Of a DNA stretch of 64,000 nucleotides, positions 20,011 through 31,380 are shown piece after piece; position 1 is the first letter of the stretch; each line of letters starts with the position of its first letter. A program made the translations under genes and the position numbers. The DNA comes from Topomyia yanbarensis (taxonomy: Eukaryota; Arthropoda; Insecta; Diptera; Culicidae), in NCBI RefSeq assembly GCF_030247195.1, contig NC_080671.1, positions 206,768,397 through 206,832,396 of the forward strand. Reading direction: 5' to 3'. The notes beneath the pieces were generated by a model. The model saw only the letters and a list, made by a program, of their open reading frames with translations, did no database searches and was not told the origin of the DNA.

Positions 20011-21324
20011 GAATGCTGGCCTTCGAGGTCTCTCGAAAAGAAGGTTTCGCCATGAACTGTACCAAGGATCTGTTTTGCTTTTGTGCTTGACCAAATGAAA
20101 ATTGAAAATCTAAATTGAGCTCTGGCTTTTAAACTGTATGCTGCAACTATAATCTAGTAACCTGCTTTCACTCCTTGGCGTTTTTCACTCCTCAGGAGCC
20201 AAAAAACCATGAGTGATGAAATCACGGATTTTAATGATTTGTCAAACTATGGCTTTATCAACGCCTGCTGATTGGAGTGATTTTTGAAACACTGTTTATG
20301 ACTCGTTTTTTAATAATTGAATTAATTTTTCCGTACCACACCGACAGGTTTGTAATAAAATTTATTTGGAATAATCTTAAATTCCATTCTGTTGTTCACA
20401 TATTGTACAAAGATTTCATCTTTGGACGCAGATTTATTGAGTTAATGGATCGCCGGATAAAAGTGTGGCAAAAATTGACCATTTTGCGTTGTCCTCTAAC
20501 ACAAAAATCATGTTTTTTTCATTTTTTTACAAAAACAAAGCACGCTATCTACGAAATCTTTTCAGAAGCTATTAGTACTCATCAATACCATTCTAAAAAT
20601 GTGCTATTTGTATATAACAAGCTTTGAAATCGTTCTTTCACAGGGGTGCACTGAAGTGTTGTCCCCTAACGCTTTCCGTTACAGTACGATAAATTCTTCT
20701 GCAGAGATACTTTGGGAGCCTACAGAACAGTATATATACATAAAAGATATAACTAACCTATTTCAGCAATACCGCTGCCATGCAGTGTTATGGGAGGCCT
20801 CAGGGGCGCGGAAAGAGGGGGGGGGGTCCCATTAAGGGGCAGGCCTACCTTATAATATCGAAAAATAATTATGTTTTTAATTACATCTATCAGTAAATAA
20901 ACTATCTAAGGATAAATCAACAATCAAAAAATTTCTGATAAATCAACAATTTCAGAACAGAGTTCGAAGTGATTTCAAAGATATAGAATGGAACGCATTA
21001 GAATGCCAAATAAGTATGAGAGCGCGCGGAAGAATTTGGTCATAGGGAATAACACTCACTCGTCCTCCTTAAACATTCTTTCAAATCGACGGAATAATTA
21101 TTGACCACTTGGAACTAACCACGGTTTGTCTTTTCGGGATAGATTTTCTTCAACATGAACCAAACCTCGTAGTTTAACGCAGCTTTTTATTGTTTTTATA
21201 GCACGTTACAGTTAAATTCAAAATGTTATCCTGAAGATGCGCATTTCTTAGAATTCGCTAATAAAAGATACAATTTCACAAAATTCTCCAGTTTTCTATG
21301 ATTTAGATCATTCCATGACAGTCC
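20011..21324. other. Intergenic sequence, partly possible transposase N-terminal debris
   Basis: 20011-20270 may be the decayed 5' part of the mariner-type gene. A G-run lies at 20817-20826. Otherwise AT-rich with no supported feature. Confidence 0.3.
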
Positions 21325-21748
21325 ACCCGAGTAGAGTCTGACAACGAATTGAAAACTAAACTTGATGTTATGATGTTCGGCAAATGATTACTCAGGTTGT
21401 TATCGTTTTGGTCGTTTTAACGGTTAAAAGATCAAAATGGAGAGCAGCAAAATTGTCCTATGACATCAAACAGAACACTAATTCTGCTATCAGTGAGAGT
21501 AAATTGAAAGCTCACTGAGATGTTGAAATTTTTTTTGATGACAAAATATGAATTCACTTTGATGTTTCACCGAAGAAATATAAACATAGAAAATTCTTCT
21601 AAGAAAGAAGGACAGCAAAATGAAATCAAAACTCTGATGTCATATTTAAAAAATTTAAAACTGATAGCAAAATAAGATTTCAATTTGATGCTATTATCAA
21701 AATATGATTTCTACTTGTTGTAATTTTGATGTTCGACTTTGCTCGGGC
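21325..21748. mobile_element. About 420-bp MITE with CCCGAG termini
   Basis: Imperfect inverted ends: CCCGAGTAGAGTCTGACA at 21326 and the complement of GTTCGACTTTGCTCGGG at 21747. The interior is rich in TTTGATG/CATCAAA blocks and AT runs. No clear target duplication and no ORF. Confidence 0.55.
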
Positions 21749-22770
21749 AGCCATCTGACCCATAAGACCGCAATTGTGTGAAATTTTTTAATGATTTTTT
21801 TGGTATTCTAATATTTCTAAATTTTCAAAAATCTGGATCTTACCCTTCTTTTTCAAAAATTACGTAAAACGGCTACATTTTGATTAATTTTCGCAATCAT
21901 CACTAATAAGTGTCATCTTACAGATCTATGAGCAGAAACCGTAGAAACAGTTGTACAAACGCCAGAAGTTGAACTGGAAGGGCGATATTCTCTCTCGAAA
22001 TGTTTATTTCAACCGTATTTCTAGTATTTCACGACAACATTATATACAATATGTAAATATAATTGCTCGACTGAGTATAATCGTTTGACAGTCTTACCTT
22101 TGTTGAGTTGCTTCAGAGTCACATTTGTGTATTTGTAACGCAAAAAGAAAATAAATATTGAACCACCCACCCCATGACGTTTAATATCTACCCTAATCAA
22201 CAGTCAATTTTATTTTCAAGATTTTATAATGTCAAAAAACAAAGTGAGTGCACCAAAATTACTTGAAAAAACTTATTTCTCGACAAACTGTCAAAATTCT
22301 CTTTAAATCTTTAATAAATTGCGAGAAAGAGTGGTGAACTAAAGTTGTATGAATTGTGGAGATTGTTAAATTAATAAATAAAGAAATTGAAGTAATAAAA
22401 TAATGAAATGTATTAAATTAAAATGTTAATATGATAAGCATTCCGAGGGATATGAAGATAGATGTTAGGGATAATGGGGCTCATTATCAGAACGGCGAAA
22501 TAGATTCTTAGTTTTACATGGTTGGTACATCTGAGGGAACATGGCAGTCAAATGTGACGTAGACTTGCATTTAGTCAGTAAGCCGACCGCGGAAATAAAC
22601 AACCCATATGATTAGTTTCGCAATATCATTTATAAAGTTAGGCATACCTACGAGGCAGATAACTGGAGATGGAGATAGACGCGGCTTTGCTCCACTGAGG
22701 ATAATAGTGAATTTGTTCAGTGAATGTTGATTGAACGGGGAATGGTAGAAGTTCTCGATATTTGGAAGTG
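21749..22770. other. Intergenic; includes direct-repeat copy A at about 22310-22473
   Basis: 22310-22473 (beginning TTTAATAAATTGCGAGAAAG, ending near AAGCATTCCGAGGGATATG) is repeated in the same orientation at 31381-31536. The remainder is unassigned. Confidence 0.5.
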
Positions 22771-23374
22771 TAACACTGGTCTACAAAATCAAAAAAAAAT
22801 TTGGTGCAGGGTTTTGATAGTAGTTTTTAGGGTAAATCGGATGCGCTGAGTTCAAAAATGATCATAGTTTTTATCGCTGTGCTCCTGTTTTTGAGATTTC
22901 TCCATTAATTTTTTTCTCAATTTTTCGAATTTACAAACTGTATCAAATCTATTATTAAAAAGTGCTACAAACACCTAACAAATATTTGGAAATCTGGAAA
23001 GGCATATTGAATACTATCAAATTCGAAAAAAACATGCGTAAACAAAAAAATGCCACTTTTTACGAAAATTTGACATTTTGCAAAATTCAAAATGTTGCCA
23101 TTTCAAAAGTTCTTAATGGATTTCAATCAACAATAGCTATATTTGTAGCTGTAAGCGACTTCTTTGAAAAAATATTTTCTTATGATTCACTGGCAAAAGT
23201 ACAGAATTAACAAGCGCAAACTTAATACTAGTTAATAAAAGAAACTTTCTAATTAAATTCTTTTTCTATTATACTATATTTGTAGCTGTAAACGTCTTCT
23301 TTCAGACAAAAAAAAGTTCAAGCTAAACAGACAAAAATTGTCAGAGCTCTGATGAATTTACCCAATTGAAAAAA
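22771..23374 (+). repeat. Repeat B, left copy, inverted relative to 30703-31153
   Basis: It starts TAACACTGGTCTACAAAATC and ends ACCCAATTGAA before an A-run. The same sequence lies inverted at 30703-31153. The left copy alone has an extra block at about 23165-23277, flanked by two near-copies of a 28-base segment containing TTTGTAGCTGTAA. The extra block matches 25880-25980. No protein motif. Confidence 0.7.
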
Positions 23375-23502
23375 GATGGGTGGGTAATGTCTAGGACATA
23401 ACCGGAGTGTCGTGACTACTCGTTCGACTTGTAATTCAAATCGAATGATACTCAATGAAATATGTGGCAATGTTTCAAGTTATTCTTTATAATAATTATG
23501 GT
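23375..23502. other. Motif GGGTAATGTCNNGGACATAAC
   Basis: GGGTAATGTC-taGGACATAACCG at about 23382 recurs near 23708 and, inverted, at about 25503-25530. It surrounds the histone-type stem-loop and the TA-flanked element. Significance unknown. Confidence 0.4.
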
Positions 23503-23518
23503 GGTTCTGAAAAGAACC
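23503..23518 (-). terminator. Histone-type mRNA 3' stem-loop
   Basis: The minus strand reads GGTTCTTTTCAGAACC, a 6-bp stem with a TTTC loop and the exact form of replication-dependent histone mRNA ends. It is preceded by ACAACAAA and followed about 15 bases later by purine-rich AAAGAATAACTTGAAA, like a histone downstream element. No histone coding sequence is recognisable directly upstream (higher coordinates). Confidence 0.75.
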
Positions 23519-23758
23519 TTTGTTGTTGGTGTCTGCGTTGATAGGGGATGCGCCGGATTCTAAGCCCGTTGAGAGATTGATTCATGAAATGAACAAATTT
23601 CATATTTTCTTGCTTTGAAATATCAATGTTAAAATCTCTCGAAACAACCATCGGAATCTTTTTCCTAGCGTACAGAAATGAACACGCTTAGCGAAAAACT
23701 AGGGGCGGGTAATGTCCGGGACATAACCGCGACGATCATATTCTTAAAATTCTGCTTG
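23519..23758. other. No recognised coding sequence upstream of the stem-loop
   Basis: If a histone gene once preceded the stem-loop, it is no longer recognisable. A short CCGGCGCATCC (minus strand, near 23550) could be a trace of an H3 C-terminus but is too short to call. Confidence 0.3.
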
Positions 23759-23760
23759 TA

Positions 23761-25042
23761 GGGTAATTTCGGGAGAGATGCCGCGTCAGGAGAGATGTCG
23801 CACTTTCTATATTGTATATAGGGTCACTTTTACACGGTAATATGATATTGTGAGTTTGTCTTTTGAAGAATTACAACACTGGAGATGTAAAATAATCCTT
23901 ATTATTAGCTTACAAATTTTTTATTAATGATTATGTGCGTCCAGTTGCATCACGGAGTGTCGAAAGTTTTTCAGTACCACATTAAAATTTTCGTTTTTTT
24001 AAATTGTTCGATTTTTTTTTTGGTAAATCATGTATCGGTTGAGTAGCTGGGACCTTTTAGAAGGCATTCTGACCATGAGCACGGTCATCCATAATTTCAG
24101 AGGAAAATGTCGTCGTGCGGCATCTCTCCCATACAATTGGGAGAGATGCCGCATCAAAATTGCGGGTGAGATGCCGCACTCGATGGCGGAGGATACGTAG
24201 CTAAAATGTAATTTTTTCACTTCGAAATGTCATTAAATGATCATTTGCGTCAGGTATAGATTATTAATAAGGTATATACACAACCTAAACGGACCTAAAA
24301 CAGTGGCATATAGCAATATGAGTCTATTTATTTATATATTTGAACGGGCGATATGTATCTAAGTATTAGTTACTTCGGTTAATTCTTTAAAGTTTCAGGC
24401 ACTAATTTTAGTAAACGCATTGATTTGTAGTGATGTCAATCTTGGAATAAAAATGAAAATTTCGACGAATTGATGCTTTTAAAATGAATCTTTCAAGAAC
24501 AAACCAAAGTTATATAAATACATTGTTGGAAGAAACAACTAAAAACTGCTTTTAAAGAACCCCTACCAATATATTGCTCGTACAAACATATAAATAAACA
24601 GTACCCTTAATTAAGTTACTCCAACTAAACCGTTACACAAGGTTACAAAAATAAAATATTTTTAAAATGTTGAATAAAAAAATGTTTCTAGAAATGGTAT
24701 TACCCTCTTAAGAAAAATGAAGGTGCTGGCCGATTTATAGGTGTAATCAAACTTCATGAAACTCAGCTGAAGACCCCTAATCACAAAAACATCAATGATA
24801 GCTAAAAATACTTTTGTTCACCATTTTTCAGTTTGTGAGCATGATGCGGCATCTCTCCCGCAATCCCCTTTTTATTTAAAAATGTTCATAGAAATTTGAT
24901 GAATTTTTTTTCATGAAAAAACCATTTCACAGTATTTTCGAAACTTCGCAATTGATCAAAATGATTTTATCAAATATTGAATGGTTAACTTCGATGCAGG
25001 ATTGATTTTAAGAAATGTGCGGCATCTCTCCCCAAATTACCC
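23761..25042. mobile_element. 1.28-kb TA-flanked element with GGGTAATTT termini
   Basis: The left end GGGTAATTTCGGGAGAGATG (23761) and the right end are inverted repeats with about 23 of 24 matches. TA flanks both sides (23759-23760 and 25043-25044). GAGATGCCGC or its complement occurs about seven times, clustered at both ends and near 24110-24180. A 73-codon frame at 23999-24220 has no transposase motif. TA target suggests a Tc1/mariner-group non-autonomous element (inference). Confidence 0.8.
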
Positions 25043-25534
25043 TATCTCTTTCAAATGGCTAAATTTTACGCATTAAGTTCGATTCACCGGGCTCAGCGAA
25101 ATTTTCCTGGGGATTCCGTTCGTTAATCTATTCAGTAAAACAATTTCATTACCGAGTTCTCCGCATTGAATACAGGTCAATAATTTGATATGATTTCAAC
25201 AAGCAGACAATGTACTTGTATGACAGGTGGGAGTGTTTTGAAGTGGTTTTAGTGGAGGTAACAACATAAAATCGTGTATTGGACATTTTACAATGATTCT
25301 CCTTAACCCCGCAAAACCACGGGGTTGGCAGCAGAGGGTTAAGTGGTTTGGAAGAGATGACAACTTGTTCTATAAATTGCAATGTTATTGCCGTGTTAAC
25401 CTGAAAATTTGTCATTTCATTTCATATAGGAACAATCGTTGAAATTATGTCAATTTATGCTTTGCAAGATTTGAAATAACTTCGAACTGTGGTCACGACA
25501 CCCCTGTTATGTCATAGACATTACCAACCCATCT
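25043..25534. other. Flank of the TA element; inverted GTAATGTC motif
   Basis: 25493-25534 contains the inverted copy of the 23382 motif. Otherwise AT-rich and unassigned. Confidence 0.35.
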
Positions 25535-26370
25535 TTTCCATTGTGCATTCGTCCTAACAAGGACGGTTTGTATATAACTATGGTGATACAAGACAAGAAT
25601 CTTTTGAAACGATTCAAACCTTGCCGACGATTTGTTTCTACTGCGTACACAAATACGAACATTCACCTTTCGCAGCTCATACCGAATGAGCAAGCTTTGC
25701 ATCAAGGCTATCCCTTTTATTAACCTTTCGGTGCAGATGGAAGGCCATCCTTTTGTGCGATAAATAAAAATATTTTCATCATTCGTTTCGGTGTAGCTTT
25801 CGATTAGTTGTAGAGTTGTCACATTCACTGATTTTCTTGGAAGGATTTGCAAAAACCTTCGGATTTGCAGTTTAATTTGAAAAAAATATTTTCCTTTGGT
25901 TCACTGGTAAAAGTACAGAATTAACAAGCGCAAACTTAATACTAGTTAATAAAAGAAACTTTCTAATGAAATTCTTTTTCCATTATACATTCGTCCTAAT
26001 AAGGACGGTTTGTGGATAACTATGGTGATACAAGACAAGAATCTTTTGAAACAATTCAAAACTTGCCGACGATTTGATTCTACTGCGTACACACATATGA
26101 ACATTCGCAGCTCATACACGCTTTGCCTGAAGCGAATCCCTTTTATTAACTTTTCGGTGCTGATAGAAGGCCATCCTTTTGTGCGATAAATGAAAATATT
26201 TTCATCATTCGTTTTGGTGTAGCTTTCGCTTAGTGGCAGAGTTGTCACATTCACAATTTTCTTATATGATAATTATTTTTAATTATACAAATTAATAAAA
26301 GAACTTCCTAATAAAATTCTTTTTCCATTATATATTCATCCTAAGGACGGTTTGCATACAACTATGACAC
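25535..26370. repeat. Tandem repeat, two full units of about 440 bp and a partial third
   Basis: Units start near 25540, 25980 and 26328. Shared blocks: CATTCGTCCTAAYAAGGACG, AAGACAAGAATCTTTTGAAA, GGCCATCCTTTTGTGCGATA and GAGTTGTCACATTCAC. On the minus strand the first two units carry a 6-bp stem with a 4-base loop (CGTCCTTGTTAGGACG, CGTCCTTATTAGGACG), histone-stem-loop-like; the third has lost the loop. Probably decayed spacer or 3' sequence of a histone cluster. Confidence 0.65.
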
Positions 26371-26437
26371 AAATCCATCCACAATTAACAGCGCTAACGA
26401 AAAATAAGCACCACTAATTCTTTACAAGTATTTTGTT

Positions 26438-26453
26438 AGTCCTGAAAAGGACT
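26438..26453 (-). terminator. Histone-type 3' stem-loop downstream of the H1 relic
   Basis: The minus strand reads AGTCCTTTTCAGGACT, a 6-bp stem with TTTC loop, preceded by CAAC and followed by AACAAAA. It lies about 30 nt beyond the H1 stop codon, the normal spacing for histone genes. Confidence 0.85.
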
Positions 26454-26483
26454 GTTGTCAACATTAGAGACGCGTGCATTTAC

Positions 26484-26700
26484 TTATCTTCTTCGGGCAG
26501 CTTTCTTGGCAGGTTTGGCGAGCTTCTTTGGCTTTGGAGTCTTCGTCTTGTTCGCTGCAGCCTTCGATGTTTGGTGGCATTTTTAGTGGCAGTTGCTACC
26601 GCCTTTTAGTGACTGCGTTTTTTAGCAGCAGCCTTTGGCTTTTTGGCCTTCTCACCGCCACCACCTCCACCAATGTTTTTCTTCTTCTCACTGCATGAGA
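26484..26700 (-). pseudogene. Histone H1 C-terminal tail, broken
   Basis: The minus-strand translation gives EKAKKPKAAAKKRSH, a stop, KAVATATKNATK, then after a frameshift SKAAANKTKTPKPKKL and AKPAKKAARRR with TAA at 26486-26484. This lysine/alanine/proline-rich repeat composition is the linker-histone C-terminal domain, which binds linker DNA. The globular domain is missing; upstream sequence (GGGGGG, then unrelated) does not continue it. A stop, a frameshift and the truncation make it a pseudogene. The 3' stem-loop supports an origin in a histone cluster. Confidence 0.88.
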
Positions 26701-27359
26701 TGCACTGCGTCTTACACACGTCTGGCTTTGAGAAAAGCAAATATAAACAAATTTTATATAGCAAACAACGTATCGGTAGCAAGCGTCGAACGTTTTCTAT
26801 CCGATTTATGAAACAAGACGAGCAATCCGTTTAGTAGAAAGAAAGTTATTAAGGTTCAAAATGTACGTAACGCTTTCGCTAATATGCACTAGCATCGCTT
26901 TCTCGCTCGTTCTCGTGCCTTGCATGAGCCTTTCCTTTCCGTCCGGTTTCTAATGGCTTAACCAAAACGAATACGCCGGCTTTCCCCCACCAACTACTCT
27001 CGTCAAGCAACCCAATTCGAATAATCATAGCAACAAACATGCAGTGGACCTATATTTAAAACTTTTCATCATTTTATGGTTCGGTTGGTGCACCATATTA
27101 ACGGCTCTGTGCGGGATGGGCTGAAAATTTTCACTTTTCCGAGTCGTTTTCGAAAGATGTGTGAAAACACTATTCCATTGATAGTGAATGCCCTACATAT
27201 TCCATAATTCAATACAACGTTGGTACAAATATTTTCGACAAAATACCGAAGAAATTGATTAAATCCATTCAGTACACCAAAAGATATAAGCGTTCAAAAC
27301 CTTAGATCATTTTTCTTCCGAAATTTTGAAAAGGGGCCCCTATATTGAAAGGTAAGTCG
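26701..27359. other. Intergenic sequence, possibly former histone spacer
   Basis: Moderately GC-rich 26870-27010 with CGCTTTCTCGCTCGTTCTCG and TATATTTAAAA near 27050. No gene or strong promoter assignment is possible. Confidence 0.3.
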
Positions 27360-27650
27360 TTAGTCACGACAAAAATCTTTAAAATCAACGCGTTTTAGTA
27401 TTACTACAAACACGACAAAAACTTCAGAAAATCTATTAAAAATAAATGTTTTTTTTTATAGACTTCGATGCACTGCATTCGCAGAGCAGATGTTTCACTT
27501 TCAGATCCGCAGACGCGGCATGTATCGTTTGTAAGCTTACCAAATTTCTTAAGATGATATTTACTAGGACAGTGTCCGCTAGGTAGTTCTGTTCTGGGCC
27601 GAAAAAAATAGTGGAAGACCCTGTACAATTTATGTTGGAAATGAAATGTA
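27360..27650 (-). pseudogene. 3' end of a LOA/R1-like non-LTR element
   Basis: The minus-strand frame (27628-27404) reads LPSGHCPSKYHLKKFG, then CRVCGSESETS. This is the C-terminal HC/CxxC region after RNase H in LOA/R1-like ORF2. The 3' flanking sequence (27480-27360) is repeated inverted at about 30590-30710, indicating a shared 3' UTR. Only the tail end survives. Confidence 0.65.
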
Positions 27651-27667
27651 CAGTTCTCTAATCAACA

Positions 27668-29330
27668 ATGGTTAGAATAGCACAAATCAATCTCCAGCAT
27701 AAACGTACAGCAACTATGAATTTATCTCGACTCATGCAGGTAGGTAAAACTTCCATAGCAATGGTTCAAGAACAGTATTTCTATAAAGGAAACTTCTATT
27801 TTGGAAAGTTACTTAACACTGCCTTCATTGCTTACAACAAAACAGGCATGACTAACCCACGTGAAATGCCTCGTGCTAGCATTCTTGCGAAAGGCTATTG
27901 ACGCGTGTCTCATATCGGAGCTCACAACTTGCGATATCTGTGTTGTCACAGTTACACTGACTGTCGGAAACGTAGACAAAAAATATTTATATATATTGTT
28001 CAGCATATCTACCGCATAACGAGTCATCTGCTTCTGATGATTTTAAAAGCGTTGTATCATATTGTAGCAGAAATGGGCTTCCGCTCATTATCGGCAATGA
28101 TGCGAATGCTCATCACATCATTTGGGGCAGCTCAGACATCAATCTGAGAGGCTCTGAACTGATGGAGTACATAAGTAGTACTAATCTACATATTCTGAAT
28201 GTGGGAAACCGACCAACTTTTGCGAGGTCTGTGAGGGAGGAGGTGTTAGACATAACACTTTGCTCTAAAAGAATTTTGCATGAGCTGGGAAATTGGCAGG
28301 TTCCAAATGAAACTGAACCGTCTCTATCCGATCATAAATATATATTTTTCGATCATTTTGATGGACCTCTTTTTAGAAAACTTGGCGACTGAATTTCATG
28401 GATATTTTCCAACAATTAGTCAACTAGACAACTTAGATGACGTGGATACGACAAACTCGTTCATATTAGCATCCTACGAAGAAGCTTGTCCACTTCGTAC
28501 TATTAAATCGACTAGGGGAACCCCTTGGTGGAGGGCTGAGCTTGAAAGAATGAAGAAAGTTTTGAGAAGAGCTTGAAACCGGCGTCAGCGTGATGACTCC
28601 AGGGCTTTCAGGTCAGCTCGTAGTGCATATAAGAAATGTCTTAGATCTGCAGAACGGGCTGGCTGGCAAAGCCTATGCACTAATGTCTCTAGTCTGAACG
28701 AGGCTAGCAGGGTAAATAAAATTCTCTCGAAATCGAATGATTTTTAGATGAACTCTTTAAAAACCAGAGATGGTGTTTATGTGACGGACGAAAAAGATGT
28801 TCTTAATTGTTTCTTCGACACACACTTTCCAGGTTGTATCGATCCGGAGTTGAACAATGTTCACAGATCTCATTCTGGTGATTCGGACTCGTGGGCGTTA
28901 GCACGCACATTGGTTTCCACTGAATCGGTCAAGTGGGCAGTTGACAGCTTTGCCCCATACAAATCACCCGGAAAAGATACTTCCCGTGCAACTGCAAAAG
29001 GGATTTGATATTCTCAAACATGTCTTGACAAAGATATTGCTTTCCAGTCTTGCTACCGGGTATATCCCGAAAGCATGGCGAGAAATAACTGTTAGATTTA
29101 TTCCCAAAGGGGGGCGCTCAAGCTATGAAGAAGGCAAGAGTTTTAGGCCTATCAGCTTAAGTTCTTTTCTTCTGAAAGCTTTGGATAACCGGCCACTGCA
29201 AACTCAATTATCACATGGCAACTGCAAACTCAATTATCACATGGCAACTATTCAGTGCGCTGAGTCTTTTTCGTGTGATCTTTGTGAACCGACTACGGAA
29301 CCTCATATCATCTGATATGCAACTGTCCAG
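27668..29330 (+). pseudogene. LOA-like non-LTR ORF2 relic: endonuclease and RT start
   Basis: The plus strand begins MVRIAQINLQHKRTATMNLS and IAMVQEQYFYKG (endonuclease start; E in QEQ). Later come GNDANAHHIIWG (near 28090) and SLSDHKYIFF (28320), the remaining endonuclease motifs. Then GTPWWRAELERMKK (linker), SPGKD (RT entry) and YIPKAWREITVRFIPKGGRS plus FRPISLSSFLLKALDN. Several frameshifts separate these, RT motifs A-C are missing, and a short duplication (ACTGCAAACTCAATTATCAC at about 29200-29240) follows. Adjacent RNase H fragments on the minus strand come from rearranged copies. Confidence 0.78.
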
Positions 29331-29659
29331 CGGTAGCGCAATTGCGATTTCGAGTCTTCGGCCGTCCTTATATAGACGAAACCATGTTTGAACGACTGAA
29401 ACTCAGAGACATACTAAAGTTTCTTATCCAATGTGGTAAAGAGCTTTAGGCTTATTCGCAGGCAAGTTGAACTCCTTGTGAGTTTAACTTACCTGTTGTT
29501 TATTTTTGTTTTGTGCTGTTATTTTTCCCACTATTCCAATTCTACTTCCCCACACTTCCTTGTCCTTTCCTTCCGCTCAGGAAATGATGAAAACACACGG
29601 CAAGTCACAAATCCCCGACTACATACGGGGAACGTGCCATTTAAGCTAATATATTCTGA

Positions 29660-29900
29660 TTCTTGATTGATTGTCGTACTCCAACTGTTCTTTATAGTTG
29701 CAGATTGAGGGCACTCGGTGAGACTCCACAGAATGGTTCTGGGCCGAAAAAATTAGTGGAAGACCCTCTTCTTGCTAGCTCATCGACTTTTTCGTTCCCT
29801 GCAACGCCACTATGTCCTGGAACCCAGTATAAATTAACATTGTTTTTCTCCGCCAATTGTCGGAGTGCGAGAATGGGAATGTACTAGTTTTGAACGACAT
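29660..29900 (-). pseudogene. RNase H fragment of a LOA-like element
   Basis: The minus-strand translation contains CPGHSGVAGNEKVDELARR, the last RNase H motif with its histidine and aspartate, then FFGPEPFCGVS. A 30-base phrase around TTCTGGGCCGAAAAAA (29732) is also at 27592, so this and the 27.4-kb fragment are parts of related copies. Confidence 0.65.
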
Positions 29901-30702
29901 GTGCCCTTAATGCGTTGAGGCAGCCTGGCTATCTGAAAAAATGCAGATATTTGCGTACCGTTATTTTCATTTTAGATATACATAAGTGCATTCTAGAATG
30001 ACCTATATTTTTGCTTGATACACTGTCGGCCAGTATCCCATGATTTGAATCATTCTTACACTGTCTACGTGAAGCCGCCATATTTCTCATTGAATCCATT
30101 CTGTTCCAGTGTGCTAGGCATAAAGTACTGAATAAATACAATGTATAAATACCTCTTCGCATTTACTTCTTGATTGCACATCCCAAGAAATATGCAGGCA
30201 ACAAACTCAAACGGTATCACAAATGAAACACCAAGAACTATAGAGCTGAACTGCCAAACGCCTTTGATCGTAATGAGGTGAGGTGCAAAACTTGCTGTCT
30301 ATTTCTAACTCTTCAAGCACGTGTTTTGTTTAATGTATAACTCAGGAGGGGGGGAGTGTCATTCTTGTCATCCGCCATGTAGATATACAGACTTCGACAG
30401 TAGTCAACTTATGATGAGCCTAGCTGCTTCTAGGCCCATATCGCCCATGCTATTGCATTGGGTTGTTTTGATTTTAACAAAGGCAGATGTTGGCTAGGAA
30501 AAAATAGTCGCCCAGCAGGGGCCTTGTACAACTATTACAAAATAAAATATTTTTGGGTTATGTTAAAATGTGATCATAAAACTACTTTGACTTTTAATTT
30601 ATATCCAGAGCATCGTAGTCTATAAAAAGACATTTATTTTCAATAGATTTTCCGAAGTTTTTGTCGTGTCTGTAGTAATACCAAAAAGAGTTAATTTTGA
30701 AG
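29901..30702. other. Unassigned; inverted copy of the 27.4-kb 3' UTR at its end
   Basis: 30590-30702 matches 27360-27480 inverted. The preceding 700 bp shows no feature except a G-run at 30346-30353. Confidence 0.4.
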
Positions 30703-31153
30703 ATTTTCTTCAATTGGGTTAATTGATCAGAACTCTGATAATTGTCGTCTGTTTTGCTTCTTTTGTCTGAAAGAAGACGCTTACAGCTACCAATAAAGCT
30801 ATTGTTGATCGAAATCCATTCAGAACTTTTGAAATGGCAGCAGTTGAATTTGGCAAAATATCAAATTTTCGTAAAAAAGTGGCATTTTTTTTTGTTCACG
30901 CATGGTTTTCAATATGCCTTTCCAGATTTCCAAATATTTGTCAGGTGTTTGTAGCACCTTTTAATAATAGATTTGATGCAATTTGTAAATTCGAAAAATT
31001 TAAAAAAAAATTAACACTGACTAGTAAAAAAAGCAAATTAATGGAGAAATCTCAAAAACAGGAGCGCGGCGGTCATTTTTGAACTCAGCGCACACGATTT
31101 ACCCTAAAAACTACTATCACAATCCTGCACCAAAATGGCTGTCGACCAGTGTA
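30703..31153 (-). repeat. Repeat B, right copy (inverted relative to 22771-23374)
   Basis: Reverse complement of the 22771 repeat, including TCAGAACTCTGATAATTGTC and the end GTCGACCAGTGTA. It lacks the 115-bp insert seen in the left copy and so represents the unexpanded form. Confidence 0.7.
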
Positions 31154-31380
31154 ATCGGTTTAGTGGGAACATTAAGAAGATATTAAAATGGAGATGTTCT
31201 TGAAGTGTACTCAATCAGATAATTTCTCTTGGATGGGTTCGAATAGTAGCATATTGAGTCGTTATAATGGTGAAAAAGAAATGCTCTCATGGATATCGCA
31301 TTCCTTTTTCCCCCAGAACATGGGGGACTGTAACCGAACGGTTTCAAAGGTCCGTTTGTTGATACCAGCAGTGGCGTATC
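31154..31380. other. Sequence with no recognised feature
   Basis: No coding motif or repeat found. Confidence 0.3.

Noticed and set aside
23540..23570. Histone H3 C-terminus upstream of the 23.5-kb stem-loop
   Set aside because: Only an 11-base match (CCGGCGCATCC) was seen; the flanking codons do not fit H3.
23999..24220. 73-codon frame inside the TA-flanked element as a transposase
   Set aside because: No helix-turn-helix or DDE/D motif, and part of the frame is the terminal-repeat motif.
25493..26254. Two related minus-strand frames (119 and 102 codons) in the tandem repeat
   Set aside because: Similarity follows from the DNA repeat itself; they match no histone or other family and differ by indels that shift frame.
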